Below are positions 27,250 through 36,545 of a stretch of 64,000 bases of DNA, piece by piece. Under the pieces are notes generated by a model. The model made no database searches. It was not told the origin of the DNA and worked only from the letters and a program-made list of their open reading frames with translations. Source of the DNA: Actinopolyspora erythraea (GTDB taxonomy: Bacteria; Actinomycetota; Actinomycetes; Mycobacteriales; Pseudonocardiaceae); the NCBI RefSeq assembly GCF_002263515.1, contig NZ_CP022752.1:1550001-1614000 (forward strand), read 5' to 3'. Position 1 is the stretch's first letter. Each line of letters opens with the position of its first letter. The position numbers and the translations under genes were made by a program.

Positions 27250-28590
27250 GTGAATTCAGGTGACACTGCCTGGGTGCTGGTGTGTGCCGCGCTTGTCATG
27301 CTCATGACACCCGGCTTGGCGCTGTTCTACGGCGGCATGGTCCGTTCCCGGGGCGTGCTCAACATGCTGATGATGAGTCTGGGCAGCCTCGGCGTCGTCG
27401 GGGTGCTCTGGGTGGTCTACGGGTACTCCGGCGCGTTCGGTTCCGACCTCGGCGGGCTGGGGTTGCTCGGCTCCCCCTCGGAGTTCTTCGGAATGTCGCG
27501 GCTGGTCGGGCAGGAGGGACTGTCCGACACGATCCCCACGTTCGCCTTCGCGGCCTTCCAGGCGATGTTCGCGATCCTGACCGTGGCGCTGATCTCCGGG
27601 GCGATCGCGGACCGTGCCCGGTTCGGCCCGTGGTTGCTGTTCGCCGGGCTGTGGGCGACCCTGGTGTACTTCCCCGTGGCCCACTGGGTCTTCGCGTTCG
27701 ACGAGACCAACGCGGCCGGTGAGGTAACCGCCGTGGGGGGCTGGATCGCGAACCGGATCGAGGCGATCGACTTCGCGGGCGGTACCGCGGTGCACATCAA
27801 CGCGGGTGCCGCGGCGCTCGCCCTCGTGCTGGTCCTCGGTCCCCGTTCGGGTTGGCCGAAGGAGACGGGTAAGCCGCACAACCTCCCGCTCGTGGTGCTC
27901 GGCGCCGGGCTGCTGTGGTTCGGGTGGTTCGGATTCAACGCCGGTTCGGCCCTGACCGCGGGCACCACCGCCGCCATCGTGTTCGTGAACACGCTCGTGG
28001 GAGCGAGCGCCGCCATGCTCGCCTGGATGTTGGTCGAACGGTTGCGGCACGGCAGGCCCACCACGCTGGGAGCGGTCTCCGGCATCATCGCCGGGCTGGT
28101 GGCCATCACACCGGCTTGCTCCGCGGTCACCCCGTTGGGAGCGATCGCCATCGGGGCCATCTCGGGTGCCGTGTGCGCGCTCGCGGTGGAGCTCAAGTAC
28201 CGGCTGCGTTACGACGACTCGTTGGACGTGGTCGGAGTGCACCTGGTCGGCGGTCTCGTCGGCACCCTGCTGGTCGGTCTCTTCGCCTCCGCCAGCGCTC
28301 CGGCCGGAGTGGCCGGGCTGTTCTACGGCGGCGGCCTCGACCAGCTGTGGCGCCAGGCGGTGGGAGCCCTGGCGGTGTTCGCGTACTCGCTGGTGCTGAG
28401 CCTGGGCATCGCCTGGGTGGTGCGCGGGACGGTCGGTTTCCGGCTGGGCACCGCGGACGAGGACGCGGGCATCGACGAGACGGAACACGCCGAGACCGGT
28501 TACCACTTCGGGGAGGTGCGCAACACGCTGCGCGGTTCCCGGACCGGTGAGCACGGTTCGGTCGAGGCACTGGAAGGAAGCGTTCGATGA
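27250..28590 (+). CDS. amt: Ammonium transporter AmtB
   Basis: Trimeric Amt/Rh channel moving ammonium across the membrane. The 446-aa protein has 11 hydrophobic segments, the N-terminal family motif LALFYGGMVRSRGVLN, and the pore twin histidines H182 (VHINAGAAAL) and H331 (GVHLVGGLVG). GGGAGG lies just before GTG 27250. Its stop overlaps the glnK start (ATGA), giving the classic amt-glnK pair in which GlnK plugs the channel. Confidence 0.95.
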   Translation: MNSGDTAWVLVCAALVMLMTPGLALFYGGMVRSRGVLNMLMMSLGSLGVVGVLWVVYGYSGAFGSDLGGLGLLGSPSEFFGMSRLVGQEGLSDTIPTFAFAAFQAMFAILTVALISGAIADRARFGPWLLFAGLWATLVYFPVAHWVFAFDETNAAGEVTAVGGWIANRIEAIDFAGGTAVHINAGAAALALVLVLGPRSGWPKETGKPHNLPLVVLGAGLLWFGWFGFNAGSALTAGTTAAIVFVNTLVGASAAMLAWMLVERLRHGRPTTLGAVSGIIAGLVAITPACSAVTPLGAIAIGAISGAVCALAVELKYRLRYDDSLDVVGVHLVGGLVGTLLVGLFASASAPAGVAGLFYGGGLDQLWRQAVGALAVFAYSLVLSLGIAWVVRGTVGFRLGTADEDAGIDETEHAETGYHFGEVRNTLRGSRTGEHGSVEALEGSVR

Positions 28591-28925
28591 AACTTGTCAC
28601 AGCCGTCGTCCAACAGGCCAGGGTGGACGAGGTCCGGCAGTCGCTCACCGCACTGGGAGTGCGGGGGATGACCATCGCCGACGTGCAGGGTTACGGCAGG
28701 CAGCAGGGGCACACGGAGATCTACCGCGGTGCCGAGTACAAGGTCGACGTGGTCGACAAGACCAGGGTGGAGGTGCTGGTCAACGACGTCGACGCCGACG
28801 AGGTGCTGCGGGCGATCGTTTCAGCGGCGCGCAGCGGCCGGGTCGGCGACGGCAAGGTGTGGGTCACACCGGTCGAGTCGGTGGTGCGGGTGCGCACCGG
28901 TGAGACCGGTGAGCAAGCGGTCTGA
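28587..28925 (+). CDS. glnK: Nitrogen regulatory protein PII (GlnK/GlnB)
   Basis: The 112-aa trimeric PII signal protein senses 2-oxoglutarate and ATP/ADP and gates AmtB. It has MKLVTAVVQ, the T-loop IYRGAEYKVD with Y51, the residue nucleotidylylated by GlnD in actinobacteria, and the C-terminal GRVGDGKVWVTPVE signature. Translation is coupled to amt by a 4-bp overlap. The GlnD gene that usually completes this operon is absent downstream. Confidence 0.95.
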   Translation: MKLVTAVVQQARVDEVRQSLTALGVRGMTIADVQGYGRQQGHTEIYRGAEYKVDVVDKTRVEVLVNDVDADEVLRAIVSAARSGRVGDGKVWVTPVESVVRVRTGETGEQAV

Positions 28926-29124
28926 CCGGGCTCTCCCGCTCCCGTCGCCGACGGTTCCCGGCGTGGGCTCCTCCCGCCGGTGGGCCGGACGCGCGTTTCG
29001 GCTTCGGCGGTGACGGAGCACACCCACGGCCCCGCTCGCTCGGGAAACCCGGTGCGCCCGTCCGGGGCTTCGCGCGGTGTTCCACGCCGCCCCGCATGAG
29101 CGCGCCGAAGCGGTGAATCATGTC

Positions 29125-29169
29125 ACGGCCGTCTCCGGAGTCGTTCTTCCCGACTTCGGGGACGGCCGT
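29125..29169 (+). ncRNA. Strong hairpin, candidate small RNA or distal terminator
   Basis: A 19-bp stem begins ACGGCCGTCTCCGGAGTCG and has two G-T pairs and the 7-nt loop TTCTTCC. It is 200 bp after glnK and is followed by a roughly 50-nt pyrimidine-rich tract. It could be the amt-glnK terminator or part of a small RNA. Strand and transcription are not known. Confidence 0.3.
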
Positions 29170-29663
29170 TCTCGTCGCTCTCCGCCGTTTCCCCTCCGTC
29201 TCCTCTCTGTCTCTTCTCCGCGCCGCGAACGCGAAGCCGACCGGTTCGCGGCGTCCAGAGTGAGCGATCCCATCTCCGGCGCGCTCCACACCCCGCACCG
29301 GGTTTCCCGTCCCGTCGATCCCGTGGCCACGGCGCGCACCCGGTGCGGCAGTGACACCCGGTACAGCAGTGATGGCGCGCCGGGAGCCGGTCCGGCCACT
29401 GCGTAGCGCCCGGCAGGGAAGGCGCCGGGATCTGCGTAGCAATACGCAGTCCGCTTCACGGGGTCTCACGGTCTCGTCGGTACTCCTCCGAACGCCAGAA
29501 TTCCGGTGTGACGTCGGGAACGGAACCCGGTGAGGGGTGGAGCTCCCGCCCGTACTGGGGGTCGGGCGGAAGCCGCCGGGGAACGTCCCGCGTCCCCGGG
29601 GGACCCGTCGGACGGCCCGTCGAGGGGTCGGGCCGTCCGGTGGGCCGGAGCGACGGAGAACCG

Positions 29664-29690
29664 TTGAGCGCCGTTCCGCTCGCGTACAGT
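29664..29690 (+). promoter_or_regulatory. Promoter candidate of the P-loop ATPase gene
   Basis: TTGAGC (29664-29669) and TACAGT (29685-29690) are separated by 15 nt. The -10 ends 9 nt before GTG 29700, so the mRNA would start at or very near the start codon. The spacer is shorter than the usual 17. Confidence 0.35.
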
Positions 29691-29699
29691 GAACGCGAA

Positions 29700-30338
29700 G
29701 TGGCTACACGAGAGGACTTCCGGCGCACCGCCCTGTTCGCTCGCGGTCTCGCAGGGGCGGTCACGCCGCCCGTGATCGACGAGTGCCGCGCGGACTCCGC
29801 CGCGCGCATCCGTGTCGGACGCAGGGACCTGCTCGTCGTCGCCGGTCTGCCGGGTGCGGGCAAGACCACGCTGCTGCGATCGCTCCGCGGGGTGCGTCCC
29901 GCCGTGGTGCTGGACTCCGCGCAGCTGTACGAAGCGCTGTTCGCTCGCTTCGGCGATGGGATCCCACGCCGCGTGTACCGAGCGATCGTCCACCCCGTGC
30001 ACTACGCCAGGATCGTGGCGGCCTGCCTGCTGGCTCCCGGCGTCGTCGTGGTGCACGTGCCCGCCACGCGGCGCGCGGCGCGCGGATCGCTGGTGGCGCT
30101 GGCCACGCTGACCCGGCGGAGCCCGGTGCTGTGCTGGTTGGAGGTCCCGCCCTCGGCCGCGCTGGCGGGGCAGCGCGCGCGTGGCAGAATGATAGCGGCA
30201 CGCGCGTTCGCCCGACACGTACGCCGTGCTCGGCACCCGAGGTGGTACCTGCACCGTCTCGGCTCGTTGCGAGGATGGCGACGGGTATACGTGCTCACCC
30301 GTACGGAGGTTACGGGCGGGGTTCAACTGGTTCCGTAG
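29700..30338 (+). CDS. P-loop AAA-family ATPase/kinase-like protein of unknown function
   Basis: The 212-aa protein has Walker A VAGLPGAGKTTLLRSL (G49 on) and no other strong family mark. It resembles the small 'AAA family ATPase' or polynucleotide-kinase-like proteins found beside ffh in Streptomyces. The second half is Arg-rich (TRRAARG, GQRARGRMIAARAF), which fits nucleotide or RNA contacts. The start is uncertain: GTG 29700 fits a leaderless mRNA, and TTG 29664 or GTG 29508 would give longer forms. No function is claimed beyond NTP binding. Confidence 0.7.
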   Translation: MATREDFRRTALFARGLAGAVTPPVIDECRADSAARIRVGRRDLLVVAGLPGAGKTTLLRSLRGVRPAVVLDSAQLYEALFARFGDGIPRRVYRAIVHPVHYARIVAACLLAPGVVVVHVPATRRAARGSLVALATLTRRSPVLCWLEVPPSAALAGQRARGRMIAARAFARHVRRARHPRWYLHRLGSLRGWRRVYVLTRTEVTGGVQLVP

Positions 30339-30634
30339 TGTGATGTTGCTCCCCGAAGGGCCGGTGGGTGCCAGGACGGACGTGATCGACCGTTACCCTG
30401 GTCGGTACGCGCCGGACGTATTCGGCGCTGCCGGCTGAGATTCATCGAGCTGCGAGTGACTGGCAACAGAGTGTGCGTTGCGGGTGAGCGCGGCCCGAGA
30501 TGCGTAGGCGACGGTGCGTGAACGATGCCGTCGGTTCGCGAACCCGATCCGTGCGATCCCCGCTGTGGATGTCGCCACGGGTTCGCCCGCAGTGCTTCAG
30601 CCGCCCCGACCACACGAGGAGACTCCAGACTTAC
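30339..30634 (+). other. Long upstream region of the DEAD-box helicase gene
   Basis: Nearly 300 bp without a supported gene. No single strong hairpin or T tract stands out. Long leaders are known for cold-inducible DEAD-box helicase genes in other bacteria, so regulation here is possible, but nothing specific is visible. Confidence 0.3.
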
Positions 30635-32380
30635 ATGCCCACATTCGACGAGCTCGATCTCGACAGCCGTGTACTGCAGACCCTGACCGAACTCGGTTAC
30701 GAGACGCCCTCGCCCATCCAGTCCGAGACCATTCCGTCGCTGCTGCAGGGGCGTGACGTAACCGGTCAGGCGCAGACCGGCACCGGCAAGACCGCCGCCT
30801 TCGGGCTGCCGATACTCTCCAGCATCGATCTCGACAAGCGCAAGAAACCGCAGGCCCTCGTGCTGGCTCCCACCCGTGAGCTGGCCATCCAGGTGGCAGA
30901 GGCCTTCCGCACCTACGCCGCCAACCTGCCCGGTTTCCGGGTGCTGCCCATCTACGGTGGACAGAGCTACGGGCCGCAGCTCGGCGGGCTGCGTGACGGC
31001 GCACACGTGATCGTCGGCACTCCGGGGCGTCTCATCGACCACCTCGACCGGGGGTCGCTGGACCTGTCCGAGCTGAGCCACGTCGTGCTGGACGAAGCCG
31101 ACGAGATGCTGCGCATGGGATTCATCGAGGACGTGGAGCGGATCCTGAGGTCCGTCCCGTCCCAGCGGCAGGTCGCGCTGTTCTCGGCGACCATGCCGAA
31201 CGCGGTGCGCAAGATCAGCCAGTCCTATTTGGACAACCCCGTGGAGGTGGCGGTTCGCAGCTCCACCACCACGGCGGCCAACATCCGCCAGCGCTACTGG
31301 CAGGTGCGCGGTGTCCGCAAGGTCGACGCGCTCTCCCGGTTGCTGGAGGTCGAACCGGTCGACGCGGCCATCGTGTTCGCCCGCACCAAACAGCTCACCG
31401 AGGAGCTCACCGAGCAGCTGCGGCTGCGCGGCTTCAACGCGGCCGCGATCAACGGTGACATCGCCCAGGCGCAGCGGGAGCGCACCATCGACCAGCTCCG
31501 GCAGGGCCGGGTCGACATCCTCGTGGCCACCGACGTCGCCGCGCGGGGGCTCGACGTGGACCGGGTCTCGCACGTGCTCAATTACGACGCCCCGCACGAC
31601 AGCGAGTCCTACGTGCACCGCATCGGTCGTACCGGTCGCGCGGGGCGCAGCGGCGAGGCGATCCTGTTCGTGACCTCGCGGGAGCGGCAGTTGCTGCGCT
31701 CCATCGAGAAGGCCACCAGGCAGTCCATCGAGCAGATGGAGCTGCCCACGATCGAGGCGGTCAACGAGCGGCGGCTCGAACGTTTCCGCCAGCGGATCAC
31801 CGACACGCTGCAGCACGGTGACCTGGAGGTCTTCGAGCAGCTGGTGCGCGACTACGAGCGGGACAACGAGGTGCCCGCCGCCAGGGTGGCCGCCGCGCTC
31901 GCGAGTATGACCCAGGGCGACCGTCCGCTGCTGCTGCAGCCGGAGCCCGAACCCGAACCGAAGTCCCGGCGCGGCTCGCAGCGCTCCGCCGAGCTCTCCT
32001 CGGACTCCGAGACGGCGATGTTCCGTGTCGAGGTCGGTCGCCGCAACCGCGTGACCCCCAGCGCCCTGGTGGGGGCGTTGGCCAACGAAGGCGGTCTGTC
32101 CAGCAAGCGGATCGGCCACATCGACATCCGTGACGAGCACACGCTCGTGGAGCTGCCGGCTGAGATTCCGGAGGAGATGCTGCGCAAGCTCCGCAAGACC
32201 CAGGTCGCGGGGCGTGGCCTGCGGATCAGCCGCACCGAGGGAGAACCGCCCCGCCGGTCGTCCGGTGGCTGGTCGCGGCGCCCCGGCAGGGAGCGCTCCA
32301 GCTCTCGGCGCAAGGGAGGGCGTGCCGGCGGCGGCCACCGCGCCAGCGGTGACAAGCGCCCGGCGGTCGACCGAGGCTGA
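30635..32380 (+). CDS. DEAD-box ATP-dependent RNA helicase (CsdA/DeaD type)
   Basis: The 581-aa RNA helicase has a Q motif (PSPIQSETIPSLLQGRD), Walker A AQTGTGKT (46-53), the DEAD box (VLDEADEML, 153 on), SAT (LFSATMP) and motif VI HRIGRTGRAGR. A DbpA-type RNA-binding domain lies near 460-540 (MFRVEVGRRNRVTPSALVGAL) and the tail is Arg/Ser/Gly-rich. It likely assists ribosome assembly and mRNA turnover in the cold. AGGAG lies 13 nt before ATG 30635. Confidence 0.93.
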   Translation: MPTFDELDLDSRVLQTLTELGYETPSPIQSETIPSLLQGRDVTGQAQTGTGKTAAFGLPILSSIDLDKRKKPQALVLAPTRELAIQVAEAFRTYAANLPGFRVLPIYGGQSYGPQLGGLRDGAHVIVGTPGRLIDHLDRGSLDLSELSHVVLDEADEMLRMGFIEDVERILRSVPSQRQVALFSATMPNAVRKISQSYLDNPVEVAVRSSTTTAANIRQRYWQVRGVRKVDALSRLLEVEPVDAAIVFARTKQLTEELTEQLRLRGFNAAAINGDIAQAQRERTIDQLRQGRVDILVATDVAARGLDVDRVSHVLNYDAPHDSESYVHRIGRTGRAGRSGEAILFVTSRERQLLRSIEKATRQSIEQMELPTIEAVNERRLERFRQRITDTLQHGDLEVFEQLVRDYERDNEVPAARVAAALASMTQGDRPLLLQPEPEPEPKSRRGSQRSAELSSDSETAMFRVEVGRRNRVTPSALVGALANEGGLSSKRIGHIDIRDEHTLVELPAEIPEEMLRKLRKTQVAGRGLRISRTEGEPPRRSSGGWSRRPGRERSSSRRKGGRAGGGHRASGDKRPAVDRG

Positions 32381-32472
32381 CCGCCGTTTCGTTCGCTGTC
32401 CGCCTTCGGGCATCGTAGGTGGGCGGTTACCCTCGGCGTAGGAACATCGACGACTCTGGAGTCCGTGACCCC

Positions 32473-34011
32473 GTGTTCGACACTCTTTCCGACCGGCTCA
32501 CCTCGGTCCTGAAGAACCTGCGCGGCAAGGGTCGCCTGTCCGAGGCGGACATCGACGCCACCGCGCGCGAGATCCGTATCGCGTTGCTGGAAGCCGACGT
32601 GGCACTGCCGGTGGTGCGCGGCTTCATCTCCGGCGTCAAGGAGCGGGCCAAGGGCACCGAGGTGTCCCAGGCCCTCAACCCCGCCCAGCAAGTGATCAAG
32701 ATCGTCAACGAGGAGCTGGTCGGCATCCTCGGCGGCGAGAAGCGCGATCTCACCCTCGCGAAGAAGCCACCGACGGTGATCATGCTGGCGGGGTTGCAGG
32801 GGTCCGGCAAGACCACGCTGGCGGGCAAGCTGGCCAAGTGGCTCGCCGGACAGGGGCACACCCCGATGCTGGTGGCCTGTGACCTGCAGCGCCCCAACGC
32901 CGTCACGCAGTTGCAGGTGGTGGGGGAGCGTGCCGGTTCGCCGGTGTTCGCTCCCGAGCCGGGCAACGGGGTCGGGGATCCCGTCGACGTCGCGCGGCGT
33001 GGTGTCGCCGAGGCGGAGCGTGCTCAGCACGACATCGTCATCGTCGACACGGCGGGCCGTCTCGGCGTCGACGAGGAGATGATGCAGCAGGCCTCGGACA
33101 TCCGCGACGCGGTGAATCCGCACGAGATCCTGTTCGTCGTCGACGCGATGATCGGGCAGGACGCCGTGAGCACCGCCGAGGCCTTCCGCGACGGAGTCGG
33201 CTTCAACGGGGTCGTGCTGACCAAGCTCGACGGTGACGCGCGCGGCGGTGCCGCGTTGTCGGTGCGGCAGGTCACCGGCCAGCCCATCATGTTCGCCTCG
33301 AACGGTGAGAAGATCGAGGACTTCGACGTCTTCCACCCCGACCGGATGGCCAGTCGCATCCTCGGCATGGGCGACATGCTCACCCTGATCGAGCAGGCCG
33401 AGCAGGCCTTCGACGCCGACCGGGCCGAGCAGGCGGCCGAGAAGCTCGGCACGGGGGAGTTGACCCTCGAGGACTTCCTGGAGCAGATGCAGGCGGTCCG
33501 GCGCATGGGGCCGCTGCAGAACCTGGTCGGCATGCTGCCCGGTGCCAACCAGATGAAGGACCAGCTCGCCAACTTCGACGAGGCACATCTCGATCGGGTC
33601 CAGGCCATCATCCGGGGCATGACGCCCGCCGAACGGGCCGATCCGAAGATCATCAACGCTTCCCGCAGGCAACGTATCGCCAACGGTTCCGGCGTGCGGG
33701 TCAGCGATATCAACGACCTGGTCAACAGGTTCTTCGAGGCCCGCAAGATGATGCAGCAGATGGCGGGCCAGTTCGGTGGTGGCGGCGGCGGTGGCCGCAA
33801 GGCCACCAAGAAGGGCAACAAGAAGGGGAAGAAGGGCAAGAACAAGGGCCCCACCCCGCCGAAGGCGGCACGTGGCGGCATGCCCGGTGGTTTCCCCGGT
33901 ATGCCCGCTGGTGGTCAGGGTGCCGATCCGTCCCAGCTGGGCGGCGGACTCAATCAGCTTCCCCCCGGCTTCGACCCTTCGAAACTGGACTTCGGCAAGA
34001 AGAAGAAGTAA
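32473..34011 (+). CDS. ffh: Signal recognition particle protein Ffh
   Basis: SRP54-type GTPase that binds signal sequences and 4.5S RNA. The 512-aa protein has N domain, G domain (GLQGSGKTTLAGKLA from G107, DTAGRLGVDEEM, TKLDGDARGG) and a Met-rich M domain (MQAVRRMGPLQNLVGMLPG, ASRRQRIANGSG). It ends in a Lys/Gly-rich tail (GRKATKKGNKKGKKGKNKG) and a Gly/Pro/Met-rich end. GTG 32473 gives the standard VFDTLSDRLTSVLKNLRG start. It acts with FtsY, encoded about 7 kb upstream. Confidence 0.97.
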   Translation: MFDTLSDRLTSVLKNLRGKGRLSEADIDATAREIRIALLEADVALPVVRGFISGVKERAKGTEVSQALNPAQQVIKIVNEELVGILGGEKRDLTLAKKPPTVIMLAGLQGSGKTTLAGKLAKWLAGQGHTPMLVACDLQRPNAVTQLQVVGERAGSPVFAPEPGNGVGDPVDVARRGVAEAERAQHDIVIVDTAGRLGVDEEMMQQASDIRDAVNPHEILFVVDAMIGQDAVSTAEAFRDGVGFNGVVLTKLDGDARGGAALSVRQVTGQPIMFASNGEKIEDFDVFHPDRMASRILGMGDMLTLIEQAEQAFDADRAEQAAEKLGTGELTLEDFLEQMQAVRRMGPLQNLVGMLPGANQMKDQLANFDEAHLDRVQAIIRGMTPAERADPKIINASRRQRIANGSGVRVSDINDLVNRFFEARKMMQQMAGQFGGGGGGGRKATKKGNKKGKKGKNKGPTPPKAARGGMPGGFPGMPAGGQGADPSQLGGGLNQLPPGFDPSKLDFGKKKK

Positions 34012-34284
34012 TCACCCGTCCGTGGTCGGTTCCGCCGTCGGCACCCCTGGTGGCGCCGGAGCCACGGCCGCTCCGGCCCGGTTCACGGGGTCGGCGACCG
34101 TGGGGTGGCCGGCGGTGTCGTACTCGCCGCGGCACGCCGGCGTCCGTGTGGCGGCTCCTCGGTAGGCGGCGGTCGGACGCCGGGTTTCCACGGTCGAGGG
34201 TCAGTTCGCTCGGGCTCCGGTGGTTTCCGGGGTTCGCGTGGTCCGGCGGAGCCCCGCGACGGGTTCGAGGTTCGAGGAGCGTTC

Positions 34285-35358
34285 GTGACGGCACTGCATC
34301 TGCGCGGGATTCTCCTTCCCGAGGGGCGATCCCGTGATCTGTGGGTCCGGGACGGCCTGATCAGCACCGAACCGCTGGAGGACGCCGTCACGGTTTTCGA
34401 CGGTGGCTACGTGCTTCCCGGCCCGGTGGACGCGCACTGCCACGTCGGCATCGGGCCGCGCGGTCCGGTTGACCTCGACGAGGCCGCGGGCCAGGCCGAG
34501 ACCGACAGGGCGGCGGGGACGCTGCTGATCCGGGACTGCGGTGCTCCGGTGGACACCAGTCCGCTGCAGGCCCGGGCCGATCTCCCCCGAATCATCCGGG
34601 CGGGGCGGCACCTGGCCCGTCCGAAGCGCTACATCCCCGGTCTCGCCGAGGAACTCGAGGATCCGGAGGTGCTTCCGGAAGCCGTGGCCGAGCAGGCAGC
34701 TCGCGGCGACGGATGGGTCAAGCTGGTCGGTGACTGGATCGACCGTTCCGCGGGGGACCTGGCCCCGCTGTGGAGTGACGAAGCGCTCACCAAGGCGGTG
34801 GAGGCCGCCCATCGACACGGCGCCAGGGTCACCGCGCACGTCTTCGGGGAGCGGGCCCTGGGAGGATTGCTCGACGCGGGAATCGACTGCATCGAGCACG
34901 GGACCGGCCTCGACGACACGATGATCGAGCAGATGGCGCGGCAGGGGACCGCGCTGGTCCCCACGCTCATCAACATCGAGAACTTCCCCTCGTTCGCCTC
35001 GGCCGCCGTCAAGTACCCCGACTACGCCTCCCACATGCACCGACTCCACCGGGACAGCGACCGAACCGTGCGCAGGGCGATTGAGGCCGGGGTGCCGGTC
35101 TACGCGGGAACCGACGCTGGGGGCGGCATCGAGCACGGCAGGCTCGTCGACGAGATCGTCGCGTTGCACCGGGTGGGAATGTCCCGGGAGCAGGCGCTGG
35201 GCGCCGCTACCTGGTCGGCCCGCCGTTGGCTCGGCTTCGCCGGCCTCGAGCACGGAGCCGCCGCCGACCTGGTTTGCTACGCGACCGACCCACGTGTGGA
35301 CCTGGACGCGTTGCGCTTTCCGGAGCGGATCCTGCTGCGCGGTGACGTGGTGGGCTGA
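34285..35358 (+). CDS. Amidohydrolase family protein
   Basis: The 357-aa metal-dependent hydrolase of the amidohydrolase superfamily has the metal motif VDAHCHVGIG (HxH), KLVGDWID, later histidines in VTAHVFGERA and CIEHGTGLDD, and the metal aspartate in YAGTDAGGGIEHG. It is closest to imidazolonepropionase/prolidase-like members; the substrate is unknown. GAGGAG lies 5 nt before GTG 34285. A homologue follows ffh in M. tuberculosis (Rv2915c), so the position is conserved. Confidence 0.88.
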   Translation: MTALHLRGILLPEGRSRDLWVRDGLISTEPLEDAVTVFDGGYVLPGPVDAHCHVGIGPRGPVDLDEAAGQAETDRAAGTLLIRDCGAPVDTSPLQARADLPRIIRAGRHLARPKRYIPGLAEELEDPEVLPEAVAEQAARGDGWVKLVGDWIDRSAGDLAPLWSDEALTKAVEAAHRHGARVTAHVFGERALGGLLDAGIDCIEHGTGLDDTMIEQMARQGTALVPTLINIENFPSFASAAVKYPDYASHMHRLHRDSDRTVRRAIEAGVPVYAGTDAGGGIEHGRLVDEIVALHRVGMSREQALGAATWSARRWLGFAGLEHGAAADLVCYATDPRVDLDALRFPERILLRGDVVG

Positions 35359-35515
35359 TCACCGGGCACGGTCGTCACCCACCGTGTAAGACGGTGGCGT
35401 CGTGGTGATATATCCGAGTGCCGACACCCGGGGATCGGCGGTAGTCTGGCGGTTCGACGATGCCGGGCGATTCGGCCCCTGGCCCGGCGGTTACCTGGAT
35501 CGCACGGAGGCGCCC

Positions 35516-36307
35516 GTGACGGCACCGCAGTCATCCGGATCCGGTGGAGACGTGGATCCGGAGCAGCCCGGCGGAACCGCGTCGGGAACGACCGGCGGGT
35601 CGACCACGGCGTCGAGACCACGATGGGGGTTCGGGGCCTTCTTCCTGGCCGAGGCCGTGTTCGTGCTGGTCTCGGTGGGGCTCGCCGCCCTGTTCGGGGA
35701 CTTCGGCGAAGGCGGTTGGGTGGGCCCCGTCTTCGTCCTGGTGTTGATGGCTCCCACCGTGTTGGCCGGTCTGGTGGCCGTCGCGGCGACCGTGGTCCGC
35801 GGCAACGGGCCCGTCCGGGACTTCGGGTTGCGCTGGCGACGTTCCGACGTGCGAATCGGGTTGCTCATCGGGTTCGCCGGGCTGGTGCTCAGCACCGTCG
35901 CCTCCTCGCTGTGGACCCGTTGGGTGGGGACGGAGCGGGCCAACTCGGCTGTGGGCAGTCTGCTGGAGGACGTCCGCCTGCCACCGGTACTGGCCGTGGT
36001 CATTTTCCTGCACGTGTGGCTGATAGCTCCTGTCTGCGAGGAGTTGCTCTACCGCGGCCTGCTCTGGGGAGCGATGGAGCGGCTCAGGTTCAACCAGTTG
36101 ACCGTCTTCCTGCTCACCACCGCGATATTCGCGATCGGGCACTTCGAACCGGCTCGTACCCTGCTGCTGATAGTCATCGCGGTTCCGATAGGCCTGGCCC
36201 GCCTGGTTACCGGAAGGTTGACTGCTAGCGTCGTGGCACACCAGGTGAACAACTTCCTGCCCGCGTTGGGGCTGTTGCTCATGTCGCTGGGCATGTTGCC
36301 GGCCTGA
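35516..36307 (+). CDS. CPBP family intramembrane metalloprotease
   Basis: The 263-aa membrane protein has about 7 hydrophobic segments. The CPBP/Abi motifs are present: EELLYRG (catalytic glutamates), FAIGHFEP and SVVAHQVNNFLP. The first 45 residues are polar and Ser/Gly/Pro-rich. Family members (Rce1-like) process prenylated or small peptides; the target here is unknown. GGAGG lies 5 nt before GTG 35516. It lies between the amidohydrolase and rpsP and is probably separate from both. Confidence 0.87.
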   Translation: MTAPQSSGSGGDVDPEQPGGTASGTTGGSTTASRPRWGFGAFFLAEAVFVLVSVGLAALFGDFGEGGWVGPVFVLVLMAPTVLAGLVAVAATVVRGNGPVRDFGLRWRRSDVRIGLLIGFAGLVLSTVASSLWTRWVGTERANSAVGSLLEDVRLPPVLAVVIFLHVWLIAPVCEELLYRGLLWGAMERLRFNQLTVFLLTTAIFAIGHFEPARTLLLIVIAVPIGLARLVTGRLTASVVAHQVNNFLPALGLLLMSLGMLPA

Positions 36308-36545
36308 GAGACCGAACGGGGAGCCGCCCGGACCTCGCCGCCTCAGTCTCGGCGGTGTGCACGAGCGGGAGACCGAGGGGTCCCACCCGGAAGTGGGTCT
36401 GGCACAATGGGGAGCTGTTCGCCACGAGCGGGCTCTCTCACCGCTTCGTGGCTGGTCGAAGTATGAGCATCCCGGCGCGTTCGGCGCTGTATGAACAGTG
36501 ATGCTCACCGGAGCACGAACGAGAGTTTGAGGAGCACCACCACCC

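Larger units (their letters stand above)
28926..29699. other. 774-bp region without a convincing gene, where glnD would be expected
   Basis: Short frames exist on both strands but lack family features and good codon bias. What the region does hold: a 19-bp hairpin at 29125-29169, a C/T-rich tract at about 29170-29222, a small hairpin with a GCAA tetraloop (CTGCGTA/TACGCAG, 29432-29449), and a repeat of CTGCGTAGC at 29399 and 29432. No remnant of glnD is recognisable in any frame I examined. Confidence 0.6.

Noticed and set aside
29118..29459. Minus-strand 113-codon frame in the glnK-ATPase gap
   Set aside because: Third-position GC is moderate and falls in the second half, the tail is Arg/Glu repeats from the pyrimidine tract, and no family feature is seen.
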